DNA of 64,000 bases from Flexilinea flocculi (GCF_001192795.1 NZ_DF968181.1:396839-460838), one strand, 5' to 3'. Positions 41,692 through 51,104 are shown, numbered from the stretch's first letter. Made by a program: numbers and translations. The notes: generated by a model from the sequence alone, not told the origin.

Positions 41692-44217
41692 TCAGCTTCT
41701 TAATTTTGCGTTCAGGACTTGTTCCAGCCGTTTAATGATCTTGCTTCGGATGGCAGAGGCATCTTTATCGGTCAATGTCTTTTCAGAGGATTGGTAGACG
41801 AGATTATATGCCAGACTTTTCTTGCCCGAACCTAATTGCGCGCTGCGGAAAATATCAAACAATTCAGCGCTTTTCAAGGTTTTCCCGCCAGCCTGTTTGA
41901 TGACAGCCAGCACTTCATCCGCTGTGACAGTCTCATCCACAACGACTGCAATGTCCTCAAGGATGGAGGGGAAAGGCGAGATGGACTGGACTTTGTAGAT
42001 TCGTTCTGCCAGCGGCTCTACTTTGCCAAGATCTAAATCCAGAAGGAGAATCGGGGCAGCAAGAAGGTCATATTTTTGACGGACGGCAGGATGCAGTTCA
42101 CCGAACACTCCCAACAATTCTTCACCTGAATAGATCGCTGCGCATTTGCCTGGATGGAGATAATCGCAGACATATGGGCTATAACTGATATTCGGGACAT
42201 GAAGTCCTTCGAATACGGCTTCAATGATGCCTTTCAGATCGAAATAATCCATACAAATTTTATTATGGGTATCCCAGCTTTCTGAATAGCGTTTCCCGGT
42301 AATTCCAATGGCGAGGTGATATGCTTCATCAGGAAGCTGCTGTCCTTCTCTGGGCAGAAAAACCGGACCGACTTCAAAAAATTCCAGATGGTCGCTCAGT
42401 CGGATGTTCTTTTCAATGATCTCCATCATGCAGACATTCAAATTCGTCCGCATTACACACCGCTCTGGTGAAATTGGATTTGCCAGCCGCACATAGGCGG
42501 GAGCAGGTTTTCCAAGCAATCGTTCTTCTCGTTCCGGCGATGTCAGCCGATAGGTAATTATTTCATTTAATCCCAGAGAGACCAGCACATCTTTGAGTTT
42601 CTCTTCAAAAGAGATCATCTTATTGGCATAAGCAGGAGGGAGTTCATCTTCCATACGGGTTGTTGGAATGTGATCGTAACCGAACAGACGAGCGATTTCT
42701 TCCAGAATGTCGGCACGGCCGATGACGCCTTCACCGATATCCAGGCGGTGCGGAGGGGTCTTCACTTTCAGAACGTTTCCGTCATTTTCCAGCGTACATT
42801 CAAATTCCAGCCGTTGCAGCAGCTCTGCTGCTTTTTCCAGAGGAATTTCAACTCCCAACACACGTTGAATGTCCTGAAGTGTGATGCGATTCACAGGATC
42901 GATTACTTTTTTTGCATAATTATCGATGAATCCCGGAGCCACGCGTCCTCCGCTCCATTCCACCATCAAGGCTAAACACTGTTCACAAGCTTCCTGTGCA
43001 ATGGCGGGATGAACTCCACGGCTGTTGCGATATCCAGCCTCTGAACTTAGTCGTAGCTTGCTGGCGGTTTTTCGGATATTAATAAAATTCCAAACAGCCG
43101 ATTCCAGTAAAACGTTTGTAGTTTCAGGCACGATCTCGCTTTCCAAACCACCCATGATTCCGGCGATGGACAAGGATCCAGTCTGATCGGTTACCAGCAT
43201 CATGTTTTCATCCAAATCGCGCTCAATGTTGTCCAGGGTGACTAATTTCTCACCCTGATACGCCCGGCGTGTGATGATTGTCGGAGGCTGATTCCCGGCG
43301 CGCTTTAATAACGTGTCATAATCAAAAGCGTGAAGCGGCTGCCCGGTTTCCAGCATGACGTAATTGGTTGCATCGACAATACTGTTGATCGGTCGCATTC
43401 CCGCTGCCCGCAGTCTGCGTTGAACCCATGCCGGGCTGGGCTGCGATTTTAACCCTTCCGCATAACCAACCATAAACCGGTTGTTTAATTCAGGTTCATT
43501 GATCTGGATTCTGCACATGCCCTCGATGGATTTTCCCTCAGGTTTCACATGGCGCTGAGGTTTTTTCATCGGAATATTCAATTGAGCGGCGACTTCTCTG
43601 GCGACACCCTTGATACAGGCGTTTCGAGCCATATTTGGCAGAATGTCAATCACGAAAACCGCATCTCCGATATAGTCAGCTAAAGGAATTCCGACCGGGG
43701 CATCCGCTTCAAAAATGATAATTCCTTCATGCTCTTCGGAAATCCCCAGTTCTTTTTCGGAGCAGACCATGGAATTTGTCTCAAAACCGCGGATTTTTGT
43801 TTTTTTCAATTTTGTAAGTTCAAACCCCGGTTTATGTCCATCATACAAGATGGCGCCTTCACGCACATAAGCTACTTTCACAGAAGGATTCAGGCGGCCT
43901 TTTCCGATATATGGAAATAAGTTCGGCGCTCCGGTCAGAATTGTTCGTTCGCCTGTGCCATCATTCAATTGGCACAAAACCAGACGATCAGCATCCGGAT
44001 GTTGATTGACTTCAAGAATTTCAGCTGTCACAAATTTGTCTGCCGGCCAGGATAACCCCGTGAATTTGAAACCGTGGTGATCGTTTTCAGGTCCCATTAA
44101 TCCGCGAAGTTCAACTTCATCGACTTCCAAACCGGCCATTGTCATGACACGTGCAAGTTCTTCCAACGGAAGATCGATATCAATGAAATCTTTTAACCAA
44201 GAAAGAGGTATGTTCAT
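41692..44217 (-). CDS. pheT: Phenylalanine-tRNA ligase beta subunit
   Basis: 841 residues, full bacterial length. N-terminal MNIPLSWLKDFIDIDLPLEEL, then an EMAP-like tRNA-binding domain (about 40-155; VLEVNQHPDADRL type), B3/B4 editing region (about 215-380; RRLRAAGMRPINSIVDATNYVM), B5 domain (about 410-480; ITLQDIQRVLGVEIPLEKA), catalytic-like core, and C-terminal FDX-ACB domain (VQSISPFPSILEDIAVVVDE ... KSLAYNLVYQSSEKTLTDKD). Forms the alpha2-beta2 enzyme with PheS and proofreads Tyr-tRNA(Phe). Its ATG overlaps the pheS stop by one base (TAATG). Confidence 0.97.
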   Translation of the reverse strand: MNIPLSWLKDFIDIDLPLEELARVMTMAGLEVDEVELRGLMGPENDHHGFKFTGLSWPADKFVTAEILEVNQHPDADRLVLCQLNDGTGERTILTGAPNLFPYIGKGRLNPSVKVAYVREGAILYDGHKPGFELTKLKKTKIRGFETNSMVCSEKELGISEEHEGIIIFEADAPVGIPLADYIGDAVFVIDILPNMARNACIKGVAREVAAQLNIPMKKPQRHVKPEGKSIEGMCRIQINEPELNNRFMVGYAEGLKSQPSPAWVQRRLRAAGMRPINSIVDATNYVMLETGQPLHAFDYDTLLKRAGNQPPTIITRRAYQGEKLVTLDNIERDLDENMMLVTDQTGSLSIAGIMGGLESEIVPETTNVLLESAVWNFINIRKTASKLRLSSEAGYRNSRGVHPAIAQEACEQCLALMVEWSGGRVAPGFIDNYAKKVIDPVNRITLQDIQRVLGVEIPLEKAAELLQRLEFECTLENDGNVLKVKTPPHRLDIGEGVIGRADILEEIARLFGYDHIPTTRMEDELPPAYANKMISFEEKLKDVLVSLGLNEIITYRLTSPEREERLLGKPAPAYVRLANPISPERCVMRTNLNVCMMEIIEKNIRLSDHLEFFEVGPVFLPREGQQLPDEAYHLAIGITGKRYSESWDTHNKICMDYFDLKGIIEAVFEGLHVPNISYSPYVCDYLHPGKCAAIYSGEELLGVFGELHPAVRQKYDLLAAPILLLDLDLGKVEPLAERIYKVQSISPFPSILEDIAVVVDETVTADEVLAVIKQAGGKTLKSAELFDIFRSAQLGSGKKSLAYNLVYQSSEKTLTDKDASAIRSKIIKRLEQVLNAKLRS

Positions 44218-45257
44218 TAGAATTGCTCCAAGAATCGAATATCATTTCCCCAGAAATAGCGAATATCTTCCACATAATGACGCAGAATGGTAATTCTTTC
44301 AGGTCCCATACCGGCTGCATAGCCGGAATATACATCCGGATCATAACCGCCATTACGGAGAACAGTCGGATGAACCATTCCGCAGCCCAAAATTTCCAGC
44401 CATCCTGAGTTTTTACACATCGGGCAGCCTTTACCGCCGCAGAGGAAGCATTCCACATCCATTTCAGCGCTTGGTTCCGTGAATGGGAAATAGGATGGAC
44501 GAAAACGTGTCCGAACGTTGTTTCCGAACATGCGGAAAGCAAATTCCTGCAGTGTTCCTTTTAAATCACCAAAGGTGATATTTTTCCCTACGGCAAGCAA
44601 TTCGATCTGGTTAAACTGAATTTCAGAACGGGCGCTGACCTGTTCATAGCGGTAACACATTCCCGGTAAAGCGACACGGATGGATTCCGGAGCAAACAAA
44701 TGCATGGCGTGAATCTGTCCGGGTGAAGTGTGGGTTCTTAAAAGAACGTTTGGATCGGTTGTGTAGAATGTATCCCACATATCACGGGCAGGATGATAAG
44801 CCGGGATATTCAATAATTCAAAGTTATACTCGTCTGACTCAACTTCCGGAGAACGAAAAATCTCAAATCCGATCTGTGATAAAACTGCGAGGATTTCACG
44901 CATATTTTGAGTAGCCGGGTGAAGACGTCCGGGATGCGGTTGGCGTCCAGGCAAAGTGACGTCAATTTTTTCATTTTCAAGGCTTTCAGCAAGTGCTTTT
45001 GCTTTTAATTCCTCTGTGCGCTGATTAATCGCCGCTTCCAGTTTATTCCGAACCAGATTTGCAGCCTGTCCAATTTTCGGACGATCTTCTTTTGAGATTT
45101 CTGCCAATCGGGTAAAGATTTGTGAAATGAATGCTGATTTCCCCAGATGCATTACGCGCCATTGTGCCAAGGATGACTCATCCTTGACTTTTTCCAAAGC
45201 AGCAATTGCTTCCTCTTGAAATTTCTCCATTTGTTGAAGTAATTCATTTTCTGCCAT
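44217..45257 (-). CDS. pheS: Phenylalanine-tRNA ligase alpha subunit
   Basis: 346-residue class II aminoacyl-tRNA synthetase subunit. N-terminal coiled coil (residues 1-85) that contacts tRNA; core with HPATQNMREI, RSPEVESDEYNFELLNIP, HPARDMWDTF, LLRTHTSPGQIHAM (motif 2 region) and motif 3 GCGMVHPTVLRNGGYDPD ... GMGPERITILRH. An unusual insert CFLCGGKGCPMCKNSGW holds four Cys and should bind zinc; it occurs in a subset of bacterial PheS. GAGGGA precedes the ATG. Expression is governed by the T-box leader immediately upstream. Confidence 0.97.
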   Translation of the reverse strand: MAENELLQQMEKFQEEAIAALEKVKDESSLAQWRVMHLGKSAFISQIFTRLAEISKEDRPKIGQAANLVRNKLEAAINQRTEELKAKALAESLENEKIDVTLPGRQPHPGRLHPATQNMREILAVLSQIGFEIFRSPEVESDEYNFELLNIPAYHPARDMWDTFYTTDPNVLLRTHTSPGQIHAMHLFAPESIRVALPGMCYRYEQVSARSEIQFNQIELLAVGKNITFGDLKGTLQEFAFRMFGNNVRTRFRPSYFPFTEPSAEMDVECFLCGGKGCPMCKNSGWLEILGCGMVHPTVLRNGGYDPDVYSGYAAGMGPERITILRHYVEDIRYFWGNDIRFLEQF

Positions 45258-45274
45258 AATCCCTCACGATGTCA

Positions 45275-45540
45275 ATAATAAAAACTCCCGCCCTGAAAGG
45301 GACGGGAGCAATTTCCGTGGTACCACCCTGCTTGATATATAGGCTTATTCAACCGATATACCCACTTATTCTTCCAATAACGCCGGATTTGCGTCCCGAA
45401 CTACTGCATTAACTGGTTCCCCCGGGAAGCTCGAGCGTGAACTTCGATTTTCTTCTCCCGCGCACCGGTCTCAGTCCTTGCCTGTGCGTCCCTGTCGGCT
45501 TCCGAACAATCTACTTTTCGCTGTCATCGCTTTTTAATGA
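45275..45540 (-). promoter_or_regulatory. T-box leader (phenylalanine) of pheST
   Basis: On the minus strand the T-box core AGGGTGGTACCACGG (45329-45315) is followed by the terminator stem GCTCCCGTCCC / GGGCGGGAG and TTTTTATT (about 45309-45280). Upstream lies a stem I region of some 150 bases. A TTC triplet followed by A (45441-45439) on its 3' side is a fitting specifier for Phe. Uncharged tRNA-Phe would pair with specifier and UGGN bulge, stabilise the antiterminator and allow pheST transcription. Confidence 0.95.
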
Positions 45541-45589
45541 TTTATACAATTATATACAAAAATTAGCAGGTGGTTAAAAAAACATGAAA

Positions 45590-45640
45590 ATCTGTCATTG
45601 CAAGGGGGCAGCCTGACGAAGCAATCTTATCTTACATGTC
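45590..45640. repeat. Half copy of the CATTGCGAG repeat
   Basis: CTGTCATTGCAAGGGGGCAG then CCTGACGAAGCAATCTTATC; the right half (GGAGATTGCCAC...) is missing. Confidence 0.65.
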
Positions 45641-46496
45641 ATAATTCTTTTTGGAAAGTGTTCGCTTGCTTTAAAGAATCAGCGAGAACAGTTTTCAGGA
45701 CGCTTTCCATGATATTCAGGGGTGGATTCACAGCTGAAGAAGGGATATCTTTTTTTACATTTGAAACGGCATTTTCGATTTGCAGTTCGTCAACATGATT
45801 CTCGATGATAAATTTCTCAACAGCTCTGGCACGGAACACCATTCGGCCTTTTTGTTGAACGGCAATCCGCGCTGCGGATATTTTCTGTTCTTCGTCAAGC
45901 GAAATCATGGCTGCAGCTTGAATCGATGAATTGTCTCTTTCATCAACGATGGATGACCATGAAGACCCCCAAAATCCTTGCGGTTTTCGAAATGAAACCG
46001 AAAATATGAATTCATCCTCTTTTAATCTGTATTTTGGCGATTGACTAAGAAAATGATCCATTTCTATTTCATGAAAATCATTTATGGTTTTTATTCTGAT
46101 TTTGGCATTATGGATAATCATTACCGGAATTGACGCATCGAATAATGATCGATATGCCAAGCTTCCGCCAATGGTTGCCTGACTGCATGACGCGCGGCTC
46201 TCCCAGGAAGCGATAGCCCGAATCAGAGCAGGGGAAAAGGTTTGAAGAATTGGTGAGACAAAGATTTCTTCAACTGAGGTAAGGGCGCCGATTTCAATAC
46301 GATTCCCCTTGAATCTTATGAACGAAAGTTGCTCATGCAGCGGGCTGATGTCGATTAATTTTCTGATTTTTGAATCAACTGTGCCCATCTCGTCGCGAAT
46401 TGCTATCCCACCGGCAATGATCCGGCAATCATTTTCAGATAGAAGAATCGACAATTCGTTAATGGAATGGACCGGGATGATTTCAATTTTTGGCAT
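45639..46496 (-). CDS. FAD-binding subunit of a molybdopterin dehydrogenase-like enzyme, orphan
   Basis: 285-residue protein with the fold of the medium (FAD) subunit of xanthine/CO dehydrogenase-type enzymes: IIAGGIAIRDEM near residue 27 (usually AGGTDL), IRFKGNRIEIGALTSVEEI, SCSQATIGGSLAYRSLFDAS (usually TIGGNLANxSPAxD), VSFRKPQGFWGSSW and a CODH C-terminal domain (ARIAVQQKGRMVFRARAVEKF). Both FAD loops deviate at several positions. No molybdenum large subunit or 2Fe-2S subunit gene is beside it. AGGAG six bases before ATG. It may serve a distant enzyme, or have lost flavin function. Confidence 0.8.
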   Translation of the reverse strand: MPKIEIIPVHSINELSILLSENDCRIIAGGIAIRDEMGTVDSKIRKLIDISPLHEQLSFIRFKGNRIEIGALTSVEEIFVSPILQTFSPALIRAIASWESRASCSQATIGGSLAYRSLFDASIPVMIIHNAKIRIKTINDFHEIEMDHFLSQSPKYRLKEDEFIFSVSFRKPQGFWGSSWSSIVDERDNSSIQAAAMISLDEEQKISAARIAVQQKGRMVFRARAVEKFIIENHVDELQIENAVSNVKKDIPSSAVNPPLNIMESVLKTVLADSLKQANTFQKEL

Positions 46497-46554
46497 ACCT
46501 GCTCCTGTTAATATTTTCTGGTTTCATTATATCGAAAAGCATCAGGATAATTAT

Positions 46555-46669
46555 CGGCGGTGCGAAATATTGGTGGATTTTATGATTTATTGGTTGAACA
46601 CAGCGTAAAATATCACAACACAAGTTATTCCCGATTGTTTGAATAGCAAGTCTATATTTCGAATTACTG
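46555..46669. repeat. MITE-like repeat, left end diverged
   Basis: Left CGGCGGTGCGAAATAT; interior GTAAAATATCACAACACAAG and CCCGATTGTTTGAATAGCAAG; right end ATATTTCGAATTACTG to 46669. The right arm is nearly identical to that of the copy at 5839. Confidence 0.75.
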
Positions 46670-46711
46670 AATGTGAACAATTCAGGATCCTTTCTTAATT
46701 TTTTATTAAAT

Positions 46712-46781
46712 ATGTCATGATTTTATGACATGGATCGGTACATTATTCTGTTTTGACTAAAATAGGTAATCGATTAATTAT
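46712..46781 (+). promoter_or_regulatory. Candidate promoter and MarR operators
   Basis: ATGTCAT-6-ATGACAT (46712-46731) is a perfect 7-base inverted repeat. TTGACT (46753-46758) can serve as -35, and the palindrome TAATCGATTA (46767-46776) lies between it and a weak -10 (AATTAT at 46776-46781). MarR proteins bind such palindromes and would block this promoter. Confidence 0.45.
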
Positions 46782-46806
46782 TTAGCATTTATTTCTTTAG
46801 GGAGGT

Positions 46807-47310
46807 ATGGTGAAACCAGATTATTTTTCGATCACCGAAAAATTAAACAAATTATTCCTGTGGCATCGAATTTCTCTTTATAAGATTGCACACCGCAGCG
46901 GTCTCTATCAAGGTCAGCTGCCTGTATTAGCTTTTATCCAAAAAAATGAAGGTTGTACACAGAAGGAAGTGGCAAATCAATTGGGGGTGTCCGCTGCATC
47001 GGTTGCTTCATCGACCAAACGCCTGCAGCGTGCTGGAATGATCCGTAAAAAAATTGATGAAACCAACCTGAGACAAAACATGCTTTATCTTACGGAAGAA
47101 GGTGAAAAAACAACAGAAAAAACCTGCAAAATGATGGATGAATTTCACCTATCGTTTTTTCAAGGATTTTCGGAGAACGAATTAGAATTACTGGGGCAAT
47201 TTCTTGACAGAATGATTCATAATGTCGCCGGAAAAGATTCTTCTGTAGATTTATTCTCGTTGATCCATTTAGAGATGAAAACAGAAAAGGAAGGAAAGGA
47301 AAAAAATTGA
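46807..47310 (+). CDS. MarR-family transcriptional regulator
   Basis: 167 residues. Winged helix: GQLPVLAFIQKNEGCTQKEVANQLGVSAASVASSTKRLQRAGMIRKKIDETNLRQNMLYLTEEG. Flanking helices form the dimer. GGGAGG stands immediately upstream; initiation may be at ATG 46807 or GTG 46810. Its stop overlaps the TTG start of the exporter gene, so regulator and exporter form one operon, with the regulator probably repressing the whole unit until a transported compound is bound. Confidence 0.92.
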   Translation: MVKPDYFSITEKLNKLFLWHRISLYKIAHRSGLYQGQLPVLAFIQKNEGCTQKEVANQLGVSAASVASSTKRLQRAGMIRKKIDETNLRQNMLYLTEEGEKTTEKTCKMMDEFHLSFFQGFSENELELLGQFLDRMIHNVAGKDSSVDLFSLIHLEMKTEKEGKEKN

Positions 47311-49037
47311 ATTTCATAAAACTTTTTCCGTATATCAGACAATTTAAAAAATATGCGATTTTGGCTCCGCTTTCCGTTGCCTGTGAAGTTCTGATTGAAA
47401 TTTTTATTCCTTTATTGATGTCTAAGATCATCGATATCGGAATTGCGAATTCAGATTTGCAGTATATCGTAAAAATGGGCTTGTTAATGATCGGCTCTGC
47501 TCTAATTTCGCTGTTTTTTGGTGCCATATCCTCCCGCTTTGCAGCAGTTGGCGCAACGGGTTTTGCTATGAATATTCGTCAGGCGTTGTTTGAAAAAATC
47601 CAGGATTTTTCTTTTGGAAATGTTGATCATTTCAGCACGGCTTCGCTGATCACACGATTGACGACTGATATCACATTCGTGCAAAATTCTTTTATGATGA
47701 TCATCCGCACATTAGTTCGCGCTCCTGTCATGATGATCAGTGCCACGATTATGGCAATCTCCATCAATAAAGACCTGGCAATTGTTTTCCTGATTGCAAT
47801 CCCGTTTTTAGCATCTGTCCTGGCGTTCATTTCAATAAAAGTGCATCCTTATTTTGTTAAGATGTTCAAGAAATATGATGCATTAAATGCATCTGTCCAG
47901 GAAAATCTGATCGGAATCCGGGTTGTGAAAGCATTTGTCCGTCATCAATATGAGAATGAGAAATTTGAGTTTTCAGCGACTGATGTACAAAATGCTCAGA
48001 AAAAGGCGGAAAAAATCGTAATACTGAATTCGCCGATGATGATGCTTACGATGAATATGAGTGTGATCGCAATTGCATGGTTCGGGGGAAAACAGGTTAT
48101 TGCCGGCGGCATGAAGACCGGTGAGTTATTCAGTTTCATCACATATAACACTCAAATTTTGATGTCGTTAATGTTCATTTCAATGGTTTTAGTGATGGTT
48201 GTTATATCACAGGCTTCTGCAGACAGGATCTTTGCGGTATTAAATGAAAAACTTGATTTATCCGACGCGAACGCGGATAAAAAATTGCAAGTCCAGGATG
48301 GTTCCGTAAAATTTGAAAATGTGTCTTTCAGCTATGTGAAAAATGCGGATAATCTGACGCTGACCAACATCAATCTGGAAATTCAATCAGGAGAAACAGT
48401 AGGCATTATTGGTGGTACAGGCTCAGCGAAAACGACATTAGTCAGTTTGATCCCTCGTTTATACGATGTCTATTCCGGAAGAATTCTGGTAGGCGGACAT
48501 GATGTGCGGGAATATACATTTGAAACACTGCGAAATGCGGTTGCAATGGTACTGCAGAAGAATGTCTTGTTTTCGGGTACGATCCGCGATAATTTGAAGT
48601 GGGGCAATCAAAATGCCACTGATGAACAAATCATTGAAGCATGCAAAGCAGCACAAGCGCATGAATTTGTGATGTCATTTCCCAAAGGATATGATACTGA
48701 TCTCGGACAGGGAGGTGTCAATGTATCGGGTGGACAGAAACAACGGTTGTGCATCGCCAGAGCGTTATTAAAAAATCCGAAAGTGCTGATTCTTGATGAC
48801 AGTACCAGTGCAGTTGATATGGCGACCGATTCACGGATTCGAGAAGCGTTTCGAAAATATCATGCTAACATCACTACCATTATTATCGCACAGCGGGTGG
48901 CATCGGTGATGGAGGCGGATAAAATCGTCGTGATGAATGATGGAAGAATTGAAGCAGTGGGGACACACGCTGAATTATTATCCTCAAATTCGATCTATCG
49001 CGAAGTATTCGAATCACAGCAGAAAGGGGTGGATTAA
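47307..49037 (+). CDS. Heterodimeric ABC exporter, subunit with degenerate ATP site
   Basis: 576 residues: six-helix type IV exporter domain (1-320) and ATPase domain. Walker A is GGTGSAKTT, signature VSGGQKQRL, Walker B VLILDDSTSAVD. The catalytic Glu after Walker B is replaced by Asp (LDDSTS), the mark of the non-canonical half of BmrC/TM287-type heterodimers. TTG start overlaps the MarR stop (TTGA), with AGGAAAGGA upstream. Works with the next gene product, starting one base into its stop codon (TAATG). Likely multidrug or lipid export. Confidence 0.92.
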   Translation: MNFIKLFPYIRQFKKYAILAPLSVACEVLIEIFIPLLMSKIIDIGIANSDLQYIVKMGLLMIGSALISLFFGAISSRFAAVGATGFAMNIRQALFEKIQDFSFGNVDHFSTASLITRLTTDITFVQNSFMMIIRTLVRAPVMMISATIMAISINKDLAIVFLIAIPFLASVLAFISIKVHPYFVKMFKKYDALNASVQENLIGIRVVKAFVRHQYENEKFEFSATDVQNAQKKAEKIVILNSPMMMLTMNMSVIAIAWFGGKQVIAGGMKTGELFSFITYNTQILMSLMFISMVLVMVVISQASADRIFAVLNEKLDLSDANADKKLQVQDGSVKFENVSFSYVKNADNLTLTNINLEIQSGETVGIIGGTGSAKTTLVSLIPRLYDVYSGRILVGGHDVREYTFETLRNAVAMVLQKNVLFSGTIRDNLKWGNQNATDEQIIEACKAAQAHEFVMSFPKGYDTDLGQGGVNVSGGQKQRLCIARALLKNPKVLILDDSTSAVDMATDSRIREAFRKYHANITTIIIAQRVASVMEADKIVVMNDGRIEAVGTHAELLSSNSIYREVFESQQKGVD

Positions 49038-50968
49038 TGTCTGACGAGGAAAGAAAATTTCAACCAAAGAATCCGCCGTCCGGAAAAATGGGTGGTGGAA
49101 ATAAACCGAAAGAAAAACCGAAGAATGTACGGAAGACAATCTACCGAATCCTCAAATACATCGCTGAATATAAGTTACAGCTAATTCTGATCGGTATTTG
49201 TATTCTGATAAGTTCATTGTCATCGGTCAGCGGAACCTATTTTATTAAACCGATCGTTAACAACTATATTGTTCCATTCATCGGGAATAAAAATCCTGAT
49301 TTTTCCGGATTTATCTCCATACTTTTTTTGATGGCAGGGATCTATCTCATTGGTATTGTGGCAAACTATCTCAGTTCCCGCTTGATCGTAAATATCAGCA
49401 CCGGAACCTTACGAAAAATTCGAATTGACATGTTCACCCATATGCAGTCGTTGCCGATCAAATATTTTGATTCGCATACACACGGCGAAATCATGAGCCG
49501 CTTCACGAATGATGTGGATACGCTGCGTGAAATGATTTCGATGAGTATCCCGCAATTTTTTACTTCCATCATTACTGTGGTCGGAATTTTTATCATGATG
49601 ACCATCCTGAGTTGGCAATTGATGATTCTGGTTATCATTCATCTTTTTGTGATGTTCCTGATCATTCGAAAAATCGGAGGTAACAGCGCTAATTTTTTCA
49701 TTAAACAGCAACGGGAGTTGGGCGCAGTAAACGGTTATATTGAGGAAATGATCGAAGGACAAAAAGTGGTCAAAGTGTTCAATCATGAGGAGAAAGTAAA
49801 AAATGACTTCACTGAACTGAATCATCGTTTATTTGAAGTTGCCAGCAATGCGAGCACTTTTGCCAATATTCTCATGCCGATTCTGGGTAATCTGTCTTAT
49901 GTTCAGTATGCTTTAGCTGCGGCTGTAGGCGGAACGCTGGTTTTGCGCGGAATTCTGGATGTCGGTACCATCGGTTCTTTTCTTCAATATACGCGCAGTT
50001 TTACAATGCCGATCAATCAATTGTCGCAGCAATTCAATGCGATTCTGACTGCGCTGGCAGGCGCTGAACGAATTTTTGCTTTAATTGATGAACCATCGGA
50101 AGTTGACGATGGATATGTGACATTGGTGAATGCGATTATCGATGAGGAAGGAAAAATCACAGAAACGTCAGAACACACCGGCAAATGGGCATGGAAATAC
50201 CCACATCGTGCAGGAGATCTGACGTATACGGAACTCAAAGGGGATGTCCGGTTTGAAAATGTCGATTTTGGGTACAACACGGAACAGAATGTGCTAAATC
50301 GGATCAGTTTATATGCAAAACCAGGACAGAAGATCGCGTTTGTCGGATCAACTGGCGCCGGAAAAACAACGATTACCAACCTCATAAACCGATTTTACGA
50401 TATCAACGATGGCAAGATCACGTTTGACGGGATTGACATCAAGAAAATCAGGAAGGATGATCTCCGCAGATCGATATCCATGGTTTTACAGGACACTCAC
50501 CTGTTTACAGGAACTGTGGCCGATAATATACGATACGGGAATTTGACGGCTACAGATGAAGAAGTTGTGAAAGCTGCAAAATTGGCGAATGCCGATTTCT
50601 TTATCCGGCATTTACCCGAAGGTTATCAGACGGTTCTTACGGCTGATGGTGCGAATTTGAGCCAAGGGCAACGCCAATTAATTGCAATCGCTCGAGCTGC
50701 CATTAAAGATCCGCCAGTATTAATCCTGGATGAAGCTACCAGTTCGATTGATACCCGGACTGAGTCTTTGATCGAAAAAGGAATGGACAAGCTGATGGAA
50801 GGCAGAACTGTCTTCGTGATTGCCCACCGCCTCTCGACAGTCCGAAACTCGAATGCGATCATGGTGCTTGAAAAAGGCGAGATCATTGAACGCGGCGATC
50901 ATGAATCACTGCTGCTTGAACAAGGGCGATACTACCAGTTGTATACCGGTATGTTTGAACTTGCATAA
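49037..50968 (+). CDS. Heterodimeric ABC exporter, subunit with intact ATP site
   Basis: 643 residues. A charged, Pro/Lys-rich N-terminal tail (about 35 residues) precedes the six-helix exporter domain; the ATPase domain follows with Walker A GSTGAGKTT, signature LSQGQRQL, Walker B VLILDEATSSID and H-loop IAHRLST. The catalytic Glu is present, so this is the BmrD/TM288-type consensus half. An insert at about 350-395 (DDGYVTLVNAIIDEEGK to KYPHRAGD) before the ATPase core is typical of this group. Translationally coupled to the previous gene. Confidence 0.93.
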   Translation: MSDEERKFQPKNPPSGKMGGGNKPKEKPKNVRKTIYRILKYIAEYKLQLILIGICILISSLSSVSGTYFIKPIVNNYIVPFIGNKNPDFSGFISILFLMAGIYLIGIVANYLSSRLIVNISTGTLRKIRIDMFTHMQSLPIKYFDSHTHGEIMSRFTNDVDTLREMISMSIPQFFTSIITVVGIFIMMTILSWQLMILVIIHLFVMFLIIRKIGGNSANFFIKQQRELGAVNGYIEEMIEGQKVVKVFNHEEKVKNDFTELNHRLFEVASNASTFANILMPILGNLSYVQYALAAAVGGTLVLRGILDVGTIGSFLQYTRSFTMPINQLSQQFNAILTALAGAERIFALIDEPSEVDDGYVTLVNAIIDEEGKITETSEHTGKWAWKYPHRAGDLTYTELKGDVRFENVDFGYNTEQNVLNRISLYAKPGQKIAFVGSTGAGKTTITNLINRFYDINDGKITFDGIDIKKIRKDDLRRSISMVLQDTHLFTGTVADNIRYGNLTATDEEVVKAAKLANADFFIRHLPEGYQTVLTADGANLSQGQRQLIAIARAAIKDPPVLILDEATSSIDTRTESLIEKGMDKLMEGRTVFVIAHRLSTVRNSNAIMVLEKGEIIERGDHESLLLEQGRYYQLYTGMFELA

Positions 50969-50995
50969 TATTATGATGTGCTGGGGTCTGATTCT

Positions 50996-51104
50996 CGGCG
51001 ATTCGAAATAAGGGAAGAACGCTTTATCGTTGTGTTGTTATTGCGCTCTGCACAATAACAACACAACAAATTCGTTTTAGGCTTTTCTAAATTACCAATT
51101 ACCG
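50996..51104. repeat. MITE-like repeat overlapping the 3' end of the YfhO-like gene
   Basis: Left CGGCGATTCGAAATAA, perfect 14-bp hairpin TTGTGTTGTTATTG / CAATAACAACACAA with CGCTCTGCA tip, right end CCAATTACCG. The last codon and stop (TAA) of the minus-strand YfhO-like gene lie within the right end (51099-51104). Confidence 0.8.

Larger units (their letters stand above)
46497..46806. other. Divergent gap: repeat plus MarR control region
   Basis: Repeat at 46555-46669, then the putative MarR operator and promoter at 46712-46781 (described separately). Confidence 0.65.

Noticed and set aside
45290..45310. Hairpin upstream of pheS as a plain terminator of an upstream gene
   Set aside because: The T-box core directly before it shows that it is the terminator arm of a riboregulator.
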